DNA of 64,000 nt. Origin: CAVVEC01 sp963770485 (GTDB lineage Bacteria; Acidobacteriota; Terriglobia; Terriglobales; Acidobacteriaceae). Numbering within the stretch: the stretch's first letter is position 1; each line of letters opens with the position of its first letter. The translations under genes were made by a program, and so were the position numbers. A model generated the notes under the pieces. That model made no database searches, was not told the DNA's origin, and saw only the letters and a program-made list of their open reading frames with translations. The DNA is taken from positions 434,001 through 498,000 of the forward strand of contig CAVYPX010000009.1 of NCBI GenBank assembly GCA_963770485.1. Direction: 5' to 3'. Positions 1-7,681 of this stretch are shown here, in pieces.

Positions 1-578
1 AAGAAGCCGCCATTGATCTTGTACTGGGGAGTCGCGTGTCCGCCAACCAGCAGCCCGGTTCCTGCCAGCACAAACGCCACGATGGCGATGACTTTCACCA
101 TCGCAAACCAGTATTCAAAGCGTCCGTAGTCGCCAACCGTCCGCAGGTTGACGAACAAGAGGACGATCGCGTATACGCCAACCCACACGACGCCCGGAAC
201 GGTCGGGAACCAGTACCGAGAATAAGTGGAAGCAGCCACCAGTTCCGCTCCCACCGCGATCGAGACCGAGAACCAGTAGCCGTAGCGCGCCACGAAACCT
301 GCCCAGGAATTCAGATAAAGCTCGGCGTAGAGGCCAAACGATCCGGCTGCGGGATGCGCGCTGGCCAGCTCGCCCAGCGCATTGGTCACGATCCACGCAA
401 GAAAAGCACCGGCCACGTAGGTCAGGATTACCGCTGGGCCTGCAATCTGCACTGCGGCTCCCGATCCCAGCAACAGCCCGGTACCGATGGAACTGCCAAC
501 CGCGACCATAGCCATCTGGCCGGCGCTGAGCTGATGTCGAAGTCCATGTTCCTGGTCCATTTGGTTTTGCTCGGGCAT
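1..578 (-). CDS. APC-family amino acid permease (N-terminal part, cut by window edge)
   Basis: Reading leftwards from an ATG at 578 gives an open frame that leaves the window without a stop, so only the first 190 or so residues are present. The start of the protein has the APC-family fingerprint: a glycine-rich first helix (VAVGSSIGTGLLLGSG), then alternating hydrophobic helices, including one starting GPAVILTYVAGAFLAW and the conserved stretch NALGELASAHPAAGSFGLYAE. It is probably an inner-membrane amino acid/cation symporter; the substrate cannot be told. A second in-frame ATG lies at 560. No strong ribosome site is visible. The gene is divergent from the TPR/GAF gene at 724. Confidence 0.85.
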   Translation of the reverse strand, partial: MPEQNQMDQEHGLRHQLSAGQMAMVAVGSSIGTGLLLGSGAAVQIAGPAVILTYVAGAFLAWIVTNALGELASAHPAAGSFGLYAELYLNSWAGFVARYGYWFSVSIAVGAELVAASTYSRYWFPTVPGVVWVGVYAIVLLFVNLRTVGDYGRFEYWFAMVKVIAIVAFVLAGTGLLVGGHATPQYKINGGF

Positions 579-723
579 CCGGCACATATACCAGAAAGTT
601 CTTTCTTCCCAAACAGTTATTCCGTGGATGACCTTCGTAATCGCGGGCGGTCGTTACTTCGTTGCTGGGCGGGTAACCTGCTCCTAGAATTCCTATGGGG
701 TACTCCGCGCAGCACTTGCTCTC

Positions 724-3288
724 ATGGCAGACACTGTCAAGCGAATGGACCGGAACGAGATCGCCAAGCGCGTGGAGCGGGCCGAAAAGCTGCTGCAAAA
801 GGGAAAAACCGCCGAAGCGCTGGACGACTACTTGCAAGTGCTGGCGGCGGAACCCGGCAATGATACGGTGTGCCAGATGGCCGCCGACCTCTGCCTGTCA
901 TTGCAGCGTATCCCACAGGCAGTAAAGCTCTTAGGAGATCTGTTCGAGCGCCAGATCGAGGCCGGGGACGCTACCCGCGCCAGCCTCACCTACAAGAAGC
1001 TGTCGCGTTTTGTGAATCCGACCTGGGAGCAGAAGCTGCGATTCGGCCAGCTGCTGGAAGATTCCCATCGCAAGCAGGCCCTGGAAACCTACGAAGCAGT
1101 GCTGGAAGAGCTCACGAAGCAGGGGCGCAAGCAGGACTCGCTCCTGGTGTTGCAACGAATCCTGAGCCTAGAATCCAACGAGCGGAATCTGGTTCGGCTC
1201 GGCGAACTCTCATCCGAACTGAAGGACGGCAAAGCTGCCGCAGCCGCATTTCTGAAACTCGCGGAGCTTGCGCAAACCTCGGGCGGGAGCGCGGCCCAAT
1301 GGATCGAGCGTGCCTATTCCGAAGATCCGTCCGATCCCCAGATTGCTCTGGCCTACGGAAAGAACTTGCTGGAGCAAGGGCAGGTGGGAGCGGCAATTTT
1401 TGTCTTCGAGCCTCTCGTCATCGCGGGTGGCGCATCGGAGGAATTGCGCGAAATCTATGCGAAGGCGCTCATCGCGGCCAAGCGTTTGACCGATGCCGAA
1501 CCCGTGCTGTGGCAATTGTTCGAGGAAAAGCCTTCCCGCATCCAGGAGATCGCAAACCTCATCGGAATTTTCATCGACAGCCAGCAGGATGCCGAGGCTG
1601 TCGCTCTAGGCCGAAAGCTTGAGCAGTGCCAGCGCCGCAAAGGCGATCGCCGCACCTTCCTCACCTTGATGCAGGAAATCATGGCGGGGCACCGCGCTTC
1701 CTCCGAAATGCTCGAGTTCATGAGCGAGCAGTTCAACGCCTCCAATCGGGAGACGGATTACTGCCAGACTCTGCTCAAACTTTTCGATCTGTATTGCAGC
1801 ATGGGCAACTTTGCCAAGGCGGCCGATTCTTTAGATCGTGCGGCGGAGGTGGATGCCTATGAACCGGGGCATCACAAGCGGCTGGAAATGTTACGTGGAA
1901 AAATTGACGACAACCGCTTCAAGGTCATCGCCTCCCGTTTTTCCAGCATGGGCGACTCGGCAAGCGCGCCGGCTCGCGATCAAGAGAAACTGCTGGGTGG
2001 AGCGGCTCTGCAGGATCTCATGCTCCAGGCGGAAATCCTGGTGCAGTATGGAATGCGCTCCAAAGCCATCGAAAGATTACAGCGGATTCAGGAACTCTTT
2101 CCTCACGAAGAAGAGCGAAACCAGGATTTGCAACAGTTGTACCTCACGGCGGGATTGGTTCCACAATACGCAGGCTCGGCGCCGGCGCCGCCGGTGGTAT
2201 CTTCCGCGCCCGCGGAAGCGGCTGCGTCGGCGCCAGCCACGAGCGATGCTGCCGATGTCAGCAGCTTCACCCGTGTGGCTGAGATCACCCGCAAGCTCTA
2301 CCGCCAGAGCAATGCCGACGCGGTGATGTCAACGACGGCCAAGGAAATCGGAGTGCAATGGAAGGTGAGCCGCTGCGTAGTTGCCATGCGCAAGCCGGGA
2401 TTACTTGCCACCGCAATTAAGGAGTATTGCCCCGATGGCAGGCCCGCGGAGGCTGCTGTGCTGGGAAAAATCGTCCCCACGGTGCACGATCTGGCCATCA
2501 GTCGCGGCACGCTCGCCGTGGCGGACGCGCAGTCGGCTCCCGAGTTGCAGAACATCCGCGAGATCCTGGTCCAACTGGCCATCCGATCTTTCCTTGCTTT
2601 GCCGCTGAGCGATGGATCAGAACAGGTGGGCGTCCTCCTGTTGTTTGACAGCGCGGCCCGCACCTGGAATTCCAACGATGTGATGGTGCTCAAAACCATC
2701 AGCGACCAGATCGTGATCGCCCTCAACAATGCCGGACTTCGCCGCTTGGTCAAGAATCTTTCGGTGACCGATGAGCGCTCGGGACTGCTCAAGCGCGCTT
2801 CCTATCTCGACCTCTTGATGGCGGAGACCCGCCGGAACGTCCAGCAGAGCACTCCGCTTACGGTCTTGCTGATGCAGTTTGGTGAAAAAGCAGCGATGGT
2901 GAAGGAGTTCGGCGAAGCTGCGATCGAATCGATGATGCAGCAAATTGGCCAGCTCTTTGCCGCCAATATCCGCCAGAACGACCTGGCATTCCGTTACGAG
3001 ACGACGGCGATCGCCATTGTTCTCGGGGAAACCTCCGAAAAAGAAGGTGTGATGGCAGCGGAGAAACTGCAAAAACTTCTTGCTCAAGTGCGGCTGCCAG
3101 AGAAGCAGGATTCTGTTCGTTACAACGCCGGCCTGGCCGAGGCAGTGGTGCGCGGGGAGTACGACCCTGTGGACATCGTCACCGAAGTGATCAATCGCGC
3201 TGAGCAAGCGCTGCACGCCTCGGTAGTCCAGGGCGCAGGCAAGATCGTCGCGCTGGCCGCCTCTTTTGCCAGTGCCGCGGTAGCCTAG
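724..3288 (+). CDS. TPR-rich protein with GAF domain and degenerate GGDEF-like C-terminus
   Basis: An 854-residue cytoplasmic protein. Roughly residues 1-480 are helical TPR-like repeats (for example AEKLLQKGKTAEALDDYLQV near the start). A low-complexity Ala/Pro/Ser linker follows at about 480-515. Residues about 520-690 look like a GAF sensor domain (FLALPLSDGSEQVGVLLL, then ISDQIVIALNNAGLR). The last 150 residues have the layout of a diguanylate cyclase domain, but the signature is lost: where RYGGDEFAIVL is expected the protein reads RYETTAIAIVL. It should therefore bind or scaffold rather than make c-di-GMP. ATG 724 or 745 could be the start; neither has a clear ribosome site. Function unknown, probably signalling. 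Confidence 0.8.
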   Translation: MADTVKRMDRNEIAKRVERAEKLLQKGKTAEALDDYLQVLAAEPGNDTVCQMAADLCLSLQRIPQAVKLLGDLFERQIEAGDATRASLTYKKLSRFVNPTWEQKLRFGQLLEDSHRKQALETYEAVLEELTKQGRKQDSLLVLQRILSLESNERNLVRLGELSSELKDGKAAAAAFLKLAELAQTSGGSAAQWIERAYSEDPSDPQIALAYGKNLLEQGQVGAAIFVFEPLVIAGGASEELREIYAKALIAAKRLTDAEPVLWQLFEEKPSRIQEIANLIGIFIDSQQDAEAVALGRKLEQCQRRKGDRRTFLTLMQEIMAGHRASSEMLEFMSEQFNASNRETDYCQTLLKLFDLYCSMGNFAKAADSLDRAAEVDAYEPGHHKRLEMLRGKIDDNRFKVIASRFSSMGDSASAPARDQEKLLGGAALQDLMLQAEILVQYGMRSKAIERLQRIQELFPHEEERNQDLQQLYLTAGLVPQYAGSAPAPPVVSSAPAEAAASAPATSDAADVSSFTRVAEITRKLYRQSNADAVMSTTAKEIGVQWKVSRCVVAMRKPGLLATAIKEYCPDGRPAEAAVLGKIVPTVHDLAISRGTLAVADAQSAPELQNIREILVQLAIRSFLALPLSDGSEQVGVLLLFDSAARTWNSNDVMVLKTISDQIVIALNNAGLRRLVKNLSVTDERSGLLKRASYLDLLMAETRRNVQQSTPLTVLLMQFGEKAAMVKEFGEAAIESMMQQIGQLFAANIRQNDLAFRYETTAIAIVLGETSEKEGVMAAEKLQKLLAQVRLPEKQDSVRYNAGLAEAVVRGEYDPVDIVTEVINRAEQALHASVVQGAGKIVALAASFASAAVA

Positions 3289-3405
3289 GAATTGAGTCAT
3301 TCATTCAGTCTCGTTTGCCCCTTCCATTTCCCGCTGTTACACTGACAAGTTTGGTCAGCCCATTCGGAACCATTCTGATCTCATGAAGTTATCACCAGGA
3401 AGCCA

Positions 3406-4605
3406 ATGCTGAAACCAGGAGACATAGCCATTGTCAGCGGGGCCCGCACCCCCTTTGGGCGCTATTGCGGCAAACTGAAGGATTTCACCGCCCAGGAACT
3501 CGGCGCCGTCGCGGGCAAAGCGGCAATCGAACGGTCGGGTCTGGATGCCAAGGAATTCGACCACGCCGTTTTCGGCAACGCGCAACAGACTTCCGGCGAC
3601 GCACTCTATGGCGCACGGCATGTGGGATTGCGCGCCGGGCTGCCCATTGAGACGCCTGCTCTGACCGTGAATCGTCTGTGCGGAAGCGGAATGCAAGCCA
3701 TTGTGAACGCTGCCCAGATGATTCAGCTCGATGAGGCCAAGATCGTGCTGGCCGGCGGCATGGAAGCAATGTCACAAGCGCCATTTGTGATCCGCGGTCG
3801 TGACGGCTTTACTCTTGCCCCAGGAGGAAAGCTCGAAGACTCGCTTATGGTCGCGCTGCTCGACAGCTATTGCGGGTCGTACATGGCGAATACGGCAGAG
3901 CTCTATGGTTCGCAGCAGGGGATCACGCGCGAGATGCAGGATGAATTCTCCTTGCGCTCGCAGCACACGGCGGATGCGGCTTACAAGGACGGGCGGATGC
4001 AGGAAGAGCTGGTTCCGGTGCCGCTCCGCGACCGCAAGGGTGAACCCAGCGGCGAAATGTTTACCGAGGACGATCATCGCCGCCCGCAGACTACGATGGA
4101 AGGTCTGGCCAAGCTGAAGCCTGCATTCGGCAAGAACGGCACGGTGACGGCCGGAAATGCCAGCGGGATTGTAGATGGAGGCGCGGCGGTCGTTGTGATG
4201 TCGTTGGAAGAGGCGGGGAAGCGAGGCCTTAAGCCGCTGGGGCGCATCGTAGGTTGGGGCATTGCCGGCGTCGAACCCAAAGTCATGGGACGCGGACCGG
4301 TCCCAGCTTCGAAAATTGCATTGCAGAAAGCTGGGCTCACTCTCGATTACATTGACCTCATCGAAGTAAATGAAGCCTTCGCGGCGCAATATTTGGCGGT
4401 GGAGAAAGAAATGGGATTAGATCGCGAGAAAGTCAATGTGAACGGTGGCGCGATCGCGCTGGGACATCCTCTGGGCGCGACCGGAACAAGGCTGGTGATC
4501 ACGCTGCTTTATGAGCTGCGTCGTCGGAAGAAGAAGTATGGTTTGGCGACTGCTTGCATCGGCGGGGGACAGGGGATCGCGATGGTGGTGGAGAGCTTGA
4601 ACTGA
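3406..4605 (+). CDS. Thiolase (acetyl-CoA C-acetyltransferase)
   Basis: A 399-residue full-length thiolase. The nucleophile loop NRLCGSGMQA puts the acyl-accepting Cys at residue 92. The C-terminal catalytic pair is in ALGHPLGATG (His354) and CIGGGQG (Cys384), and NEAFAAQY is the usual thiolase motif. The reaction is reversible: condensation of two acetyl-CoA to acetoacetyl-CoA, or cleavage of 3-ketoacyl-CoA. It is followed by a small membrane protein and a 3-hydroxyacyl-CoA dehydrogenase on the same strand, with an enoyl-CoA hydratase further on, so it probably works in beta-oxidation or short-chain acyl-CoA metabolism. Which direction and chain length is not shown by sequence. Confidence 0.93.
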   Translation: MLKPGDIAIVSGARTPFGRYCGKLKDFTAQELGAVAGKAAIERSGLDAKEFDHAVFGNAQQTSGDALYGARHVGLRAGLPIETPALTVNRLCGSGMQAIVNAAQMIQLDEAKIVLAGGMEAMSQAPFVIRGRDGFTLAPGGKLEDSLMVALLDSYCGSYMANTAELYGSQQGITREMQDEFSLRSQHTADAAYKDGRMQEELVPVPLRDRKGEPSGEMFTEDDHRRPQTTMEGLAKLKPAFGKNGTVTAGNASGIVDGGAAVVVMSLEEAGKRGLKPLGRIVGWGIAGVEPKVMGRGPVPASKIALQKAGLTLDYIDLIEVNEAFAAQYLAVEKEMGLDREKVNVNGGAIALGHPLGATGTRLVITLLYELRRRKKKYGLATACIGGGQGIAMVVESLN

Positions 4606-4638
4606 GTGCGAACCCTTAGATCCTTGTGGAGCTATGAC

Positions 4639-4965
4639 ATGAGAGCTGCAATGCTGGTTTTCGAGGATATAGGCGGGGCATTTTTGTTCACGGGCGGATC
4701 TATTCTGGGTGACAGTTTCTTTGCGGGACTGATGGTGGGGGCTTCATTGGCGCCGGTCGCGCTACTCATGCACGAAAGAGATGAGTGGCCTTCATGGTTC
4801 CAGAATTTCTCCCTGCTGTCTTGGGGCGTGACTTTCCTCCTTGGCAACTTGTGGCTCTCATTGCACGGCAAAGGTTCGTCGCCGCCGTTGATAACCTTTG
4901 GTTCTGTGTTTCTACTGATGGCGGCCTACTCCTTGGCCAAGCAGAGGCTCACTAGGCGGGCCTAG
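4639..4965 (+). CDS. Small hypothetical membrane protein
   Basis: About 108 residues with three hydrophobic stretches: one in the first half (FAGLMVGASLAPVALLM), one around LLSWGVTFLLGNLWLSL and one near the end (FGSVFLLMAAYSLA), followed by a basic tail. I do not recognise the family. ATG 4639 has a GTGGAG box upstream and is preferred; a GTG at 4606, directly after the thiolase stop, is the alternative and would add 11 residues. It lies between two acyl-CoA genes on the same strand and may simply share their transcript. Confidence 0.55.
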   Translation: MRAAMLVFEDIGGAFLFTGGSILGDSFFAGLMVGASLAPVALLMHERDEWPSWFQNFSLLSWGVTFLLGNLWLSLHGKGSSPPLITFGSVFLLMAAYSLAKQRLTRRA

Positions 4966-4996
4966 CATCGTGAACTAGCTGAACTGGAGTATCGAC

Positions 4997-5875
4997 ATGG
5001 AAATAAAGAAAGTTGGTGTTCTCGGTTGCGGCTTGATGGGCTCCGGCATCGCGCAGGTTTGCGCGACCGCTGGATTTGACGTCACCGTGTTAGAGGTCGA
5101 GCAGAAATTCCTCGATAAGGGCTTTGCCGGGATCGAGAAATCACTGGCCAAGTTTGCCGAAAAGGGCACAATCAAAGAAACGCCACAAGCCATCCGGGCG
5201 CGGCTCAAAGGCACAACCAACAAACCAGACCTGGCCCACTGCGACATCATCGTCGAGGCGATCATCGAGAACGTCGAGGAAAAGAAAAAGATGTACGCCT
5301 CCCTCGATGGCATCGTGAAGAAAGACGCGATCTTCGCCTCGAACACATCATCGATTTCCATCACGGAACTTCTCACTGCGACCAAACGGCCCGAGCGTTT
5401 TGTCGGCTTGCACTTTTTCAATCCGGTGCCGCTGATGAAGCTGGTCGAAGTGGTGCGCACGATCGCGACCGCCGACGATGTTTACGAGACGGCTTACGAG
5501 TTCGGGAAGAAGTTGGGCAAAGTCCCGGTGCGCACCCGCGACAAGACTGGGTTTATCGTAAACCGGCTGCTGGTGCCGTATCTGCTCGATGCAATCCGCG
5601 CCTACGAAGAGGGCGTGGGCTCGATCGAAGACATCGATACTTCCATGAAGCTGGGCTGCGGCTATCCTATGGGGCCTTTCACGTTGCTCGATTTCGTCGG
5701 CCTGGATACGACTTACTACATCACCCACGTGATGTACGACGAATTCAAAGAGCGCCGCTTCGCCTCGCCTCCGCTGCTGAAGCGCCTGGTGATGGCAGGC
5801 TGGTACGGACGCAAAACGGGCAAAGGCTTTTACGATTATTCCGATCCGAACAATCCGAAGGCCAACAAATTGTAA
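4997..5875 (+). CDS. hbd: 3-hydroxyacyl-CoA (3-hydroxybutyryl-CoA) dehydrogenase
   Basis: At 292 residues this is the usual length of the single-function enzyme. The N-terminal Rossmann motif GVLGCGLMGSG (residues 7-17) binds NAD(P). NTSSISITEL and GLHFFNPVPLMKLVEVV carry the catalytic Ser and His/Glu region, and the C-terminal domain has GYPMGPFTLLDFVGLD and the closing GWYGRKTGKGFYDY. It interconverts 3-hydroxyacyl-CoA and 3-ketoacyl-CoA, the step next to the thiolase upstream and the enoyl-CoA hydratase at 6764. A repeat cluster begins within 15 bases after the stop. Confidence 0.93.
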   Translation: MEIKKVGVLGCGLMGSGIAQVCATAGFDVTVLEVEQKFLDKGFAGIEKSLAKFAEKGTIKETPQAIRARLKGTTNKPDLAHCDIIVEAIIENVEEKKKMYASLDGIVKKDAIFASNTSSISITELLTATKRPERFVGLHFFNPVPLMKLVEVVRTIATADDVYETAYEFGKKLGKVPVRTRDKTGFIVNRLLVPYLLDAIRAYEEGVGSIEDIDTSMKLGCGYPMGPFTLLDFVGLDTTYYITHVMYDEFKERRFASPPLLKRLVMAGWYGRKTGKGFYDYSDPNNPKANKL

Positions 5876-5885
5876 TCGTACCCGC

Positions 5886-6432
5886 GTTGTCATCCTGAGC
5901 GTAGTATGAGCTTCGCGAAGCGAAGTTCATACGGAGTTGAAGGATCCCTTGCGAGTTTGCAAAAGCATGGACCTGGAAAGGCATTCTAACCACGGCAGCA
6001 AGGGGAGAATTCCCACATGAGGCGCGGGCAATTTGGAGTTGCTTGGGGTCCTTCGACTGCTCCGCTCAGAGGCTGTGACTTTTTTTTTCGTATTTCAGGA
6101 TGACCTGGCATTTCACGAATCACCGCATTTTCAACGCTCTGAGCGAGTTGTCGCGCGCGAAGCGCACGGCAACGCAGTCGAAGGACCCCGTGGCTCTGAA
6201 ACCTGGCGCAGGCCTTACAGGGAATTTTCGCTTGGCAGCTTCGTGAAAACGCCTTCTTAAATTGATCTGCCCCACACGAATAGGGGTCCTTCGACTCCGC
6301 GGCTGCTTCGCTTCGCGAAGCGGCCGCTGCGCTCAGGATGACAGATTTGAAAATTCGATGAATTCGTGACATGCCATGTAATCCTGAAATGCGAGAAAGC
6401 AATAAAGTCACAACCTCTCAGGATGACAGAGC
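5886..6432. repeat. Cluster of dispersed palindromic repeats filling an intergenic region
   Basis: No credible gene lies in the 542 bases between hbd and the ribbon-helix-helix gene. The stretch is a patchwork of copies and fragments of one repeat. GTCATCCTGAGCG at about 5890 opens a copy with an internal near-palindrome (GTATGAGCTTC with GAAGTTCATAC) and ends in GAAGGATCC. Fragments reading GGGGTCCTTCGACT occur near 6048 and 6283. An inverted copy around 6283-6345 ends in CGCTCAGGATGAC. Further ends (CAGGATGAC) are near 6099 and 6419. The last fragment runs into the 3' end of the next gene. Confidence 0.75.
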
Positions 6433-6675
6433 TTTAGGGTTGGCGCGCTTTTTTGTTGCCATGCCATAGCGCCGCATTACTTTTTCGATAGGAATGGTCC
6501 GGGTGCGGCCCGCGCGTATCGCTTCAAGACGCTTCTCTGCAAGGTAAATATCTTCCAGTTCATCGAGATGCTGTACGATGGCTTCGCGAGCGTAATATGT
6601 CTTGGTACGGCCGGTGCGCTTGGCGAGACGCCCGAGGCGCTTTTCAATGGTTGCGGGAAGGCGAATAGCAAGCAT
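6418..6675 (-). CDS. Orphan ribbon-helix-helix DNA-binding protein (antitoxin-like)
   Basis: 85 residues. The first half (LAIRLPATIEKRLGRLAKRTG then YYAREAIVQHLDE) is a typical CopG/RelB-type ribbon-helix-helix domain, which binds DNA as a dimer. The second half is a charged tail of the kind that wraps a toxin (DIYLAEKRLEAIRAG). No toxin gene follows; the stop codon lies within a dispersed repeat, so the last residues LSS-stop are encoded by the repeat end. A perfect palindrome 11 bases upstream of the start (6687-6704) is a likely self-regulation site. Antitoxin without partner, or a stand-alone repressor; the sequence alone does not decide. Confidence 0.72.
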   Translation of the reverse strand: MLAIRLPATIEKRLGRLAKRTGRTKTYYAREAIVQHLDELEDIYLAEKRLEAIRAGRTRTIPIEKVMRRYGMATKKRANPKALSS

Positions 6676-6686
6676 GGGCTACGTCG

Positions 6687-6704
6687 TGCTATACAACTAT
6701 AGCA
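6687..6704. promoter_or_regulatory. Perfect palindrome, probable operator of the ribbon-helix-helix gene
   Basis: TGCTATA-CAAC-TATAGCA is a perfect 7-base inverted repeat with a 4-base spacer. It sits just upstream of the antitoxin-like gene (start 6675) and 60 bases before the divergent enoyl-CoA hydratase. Read leftwards it contains TATAGT, which could be a -10 box, so dimer binding would block transcription. Autoregulation is inferred from position and from the habit of this protein family. Confidence 0.55.
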
Positions 6705-6763
6705 GGTAGTACAGGTGCTGATGTAGTCGGTGTTAATCTGCGGAATCTGCGGCAGGAATTCTT

Positions 6764-7546
6764 ATGACCTTCGAAAACATCCTCCTCGACAAGAAAAACT
6801 CGATCGCCTACGTCACCGTCAACCGGCCCAAAGTCCTCAACGCTCTCAACATGGCCACTATGGAAGAGCTGCGCGCTGCCTTCACCGACATCAAAGACGA
6901 CCCAAACATCCGAGTCGCCATTCTGACCGGAGCGGGCGAGAAGGCATTCATTGCCGGCGCCGACATCGCCGAACTCCGTCATCACGACGCCGTCGAGGGC
7001 AAGGAATACACGCACCGTGGCCAGAGCGTTCTTGATTTAATCGAAAATCTCGGCAAGCCGGTGATCGCCTGCATCAACGGCTTTGCGCTGGGCGGCGGAT
7101 GCGAAATGGCGATGGCTTGCACCATGCGTCTGGCCAGCGAAAACGCCAAGCTTGGCCAGCCTGAGGTGAAGCTGGGAGTTATGCCGGGATACGGCGGCAC
7201 GCAGCGTCTGCCGCGCCTCGTCGGCAAAGGAATCGCCATGCAGATCTTGCTGGCGGGCGAAATGATCACCGCGCAGGAAGCCCATCGCATCGGGCTGGTC
7301 AACGAAATCACAGCCGCGGCCGAACTTATCCCGCGGGCCGAAGCCATCGCCCAGAAGATCATCGCTAACGCTCCGCTGGCTGTGCAGTATGTCATGGAAG
7401 CAGTCAACAAGGGCATGGAGATGACTCTGGCGGAAGGCCTCTATCTGGAGGCGACGTTGTTCGGCGTCTGCTGCGCCACCGAAGACAAGAAAGAAGGCAC
7501 GACGGCATTCCTGGAGAAGCGGCCAGCGCAATTCAAAGGAAAGTAG
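6764..7546 (+). CDS. Enoyl-CoA hydratase (crotonase family)
   Basis: A 260-residue crotonase-fold protein of normal length. The oxyanion-hole segments are present (AFIAGADIAEL and NGFALGGGCEMAMAC), and the two catalytic glutamates fit GGGCEMA and GQPEVKLGVMPGYGGTQ. It should hydrate trans-2-enoyl-CoA to 3-hydroxyacyl-CoA, the step between an acyl-CoA dehydrogenase and the dehydrogenase encoded at 4997. With the thiolase at 3406 three of the four beta-oxidation steps are present; no acyl-CoA dehydrogenase is in the window. The start ATG 6764 follows GGCAGGAATTCTT, a modest ribosome site. Confidence 0.92.
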   Translation: MTFENILLDKKNSIAYVTVNRPKVLNALNMATMEELRAAFTDIKDDPNIRVAILTGAGEKAFIAGADIAELRHHDAVEGKEYTHRGQSVLDLIENLGKPVIACINGFALGGGCEMAMACTMRLASENAKLGQPEVKLGVMPGYGGTQRLPRLVGKGIAMQILLAGEMITAQEAHRIGLVNEITAAAELIPRAEAIAQKIIANAPLAVQYVMEAVNKGMEMTLAEGLYLEATLFGVCCATEDKKEGTTAFLEKRPAQFKGK

Positions 7547-7590
7547 CTTGGCCGCAGATTGACGCAGATTTCCCAGATATCAAAAGCTCA

Positions 7591-7668
7591 CCACAGAGGC
7601 ACGGAGCTACGAACGATCAGACGAACCATTCCCATCCAGTTTCTCTCTGAGTCTCTGTGACTCTGTGG
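7591..7668. repeat. Inverted repeat of the CCACAGAG family upstream of ribH
   Basis: CCACAGAGGCAC (7591-7602) is matched in reverse by GTGACTCTGTGG (7657-7668) with one mismatch, so the 78-base stretch could form a long hairpin or be a small repeat unit. Related stretches occur at 29330 (end of the VTT gene) and at 39216 (AACCACAGAGGGCACAGAGG). It ends 13 bases before the ribH start. No ribosome site is evident in those 13 bases. Confidence 0.6.
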
Positions 7669-7681
7669 TAAAAAGAATTCC

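Noticed and set aside
36..863. 275-codon frame on the plus strand at the left end
   Set aside because: It lies opposite the amino acid permease, whose membrane helices and APC motifs are clear on the minus strand.
5876..6417. Toxin gene partner of the ribbon-helix-helix protein
   Set aside because: Frames in this gap are translations of the dispersed repeats and lack RelE-, ParE- or PIN-like motifs.
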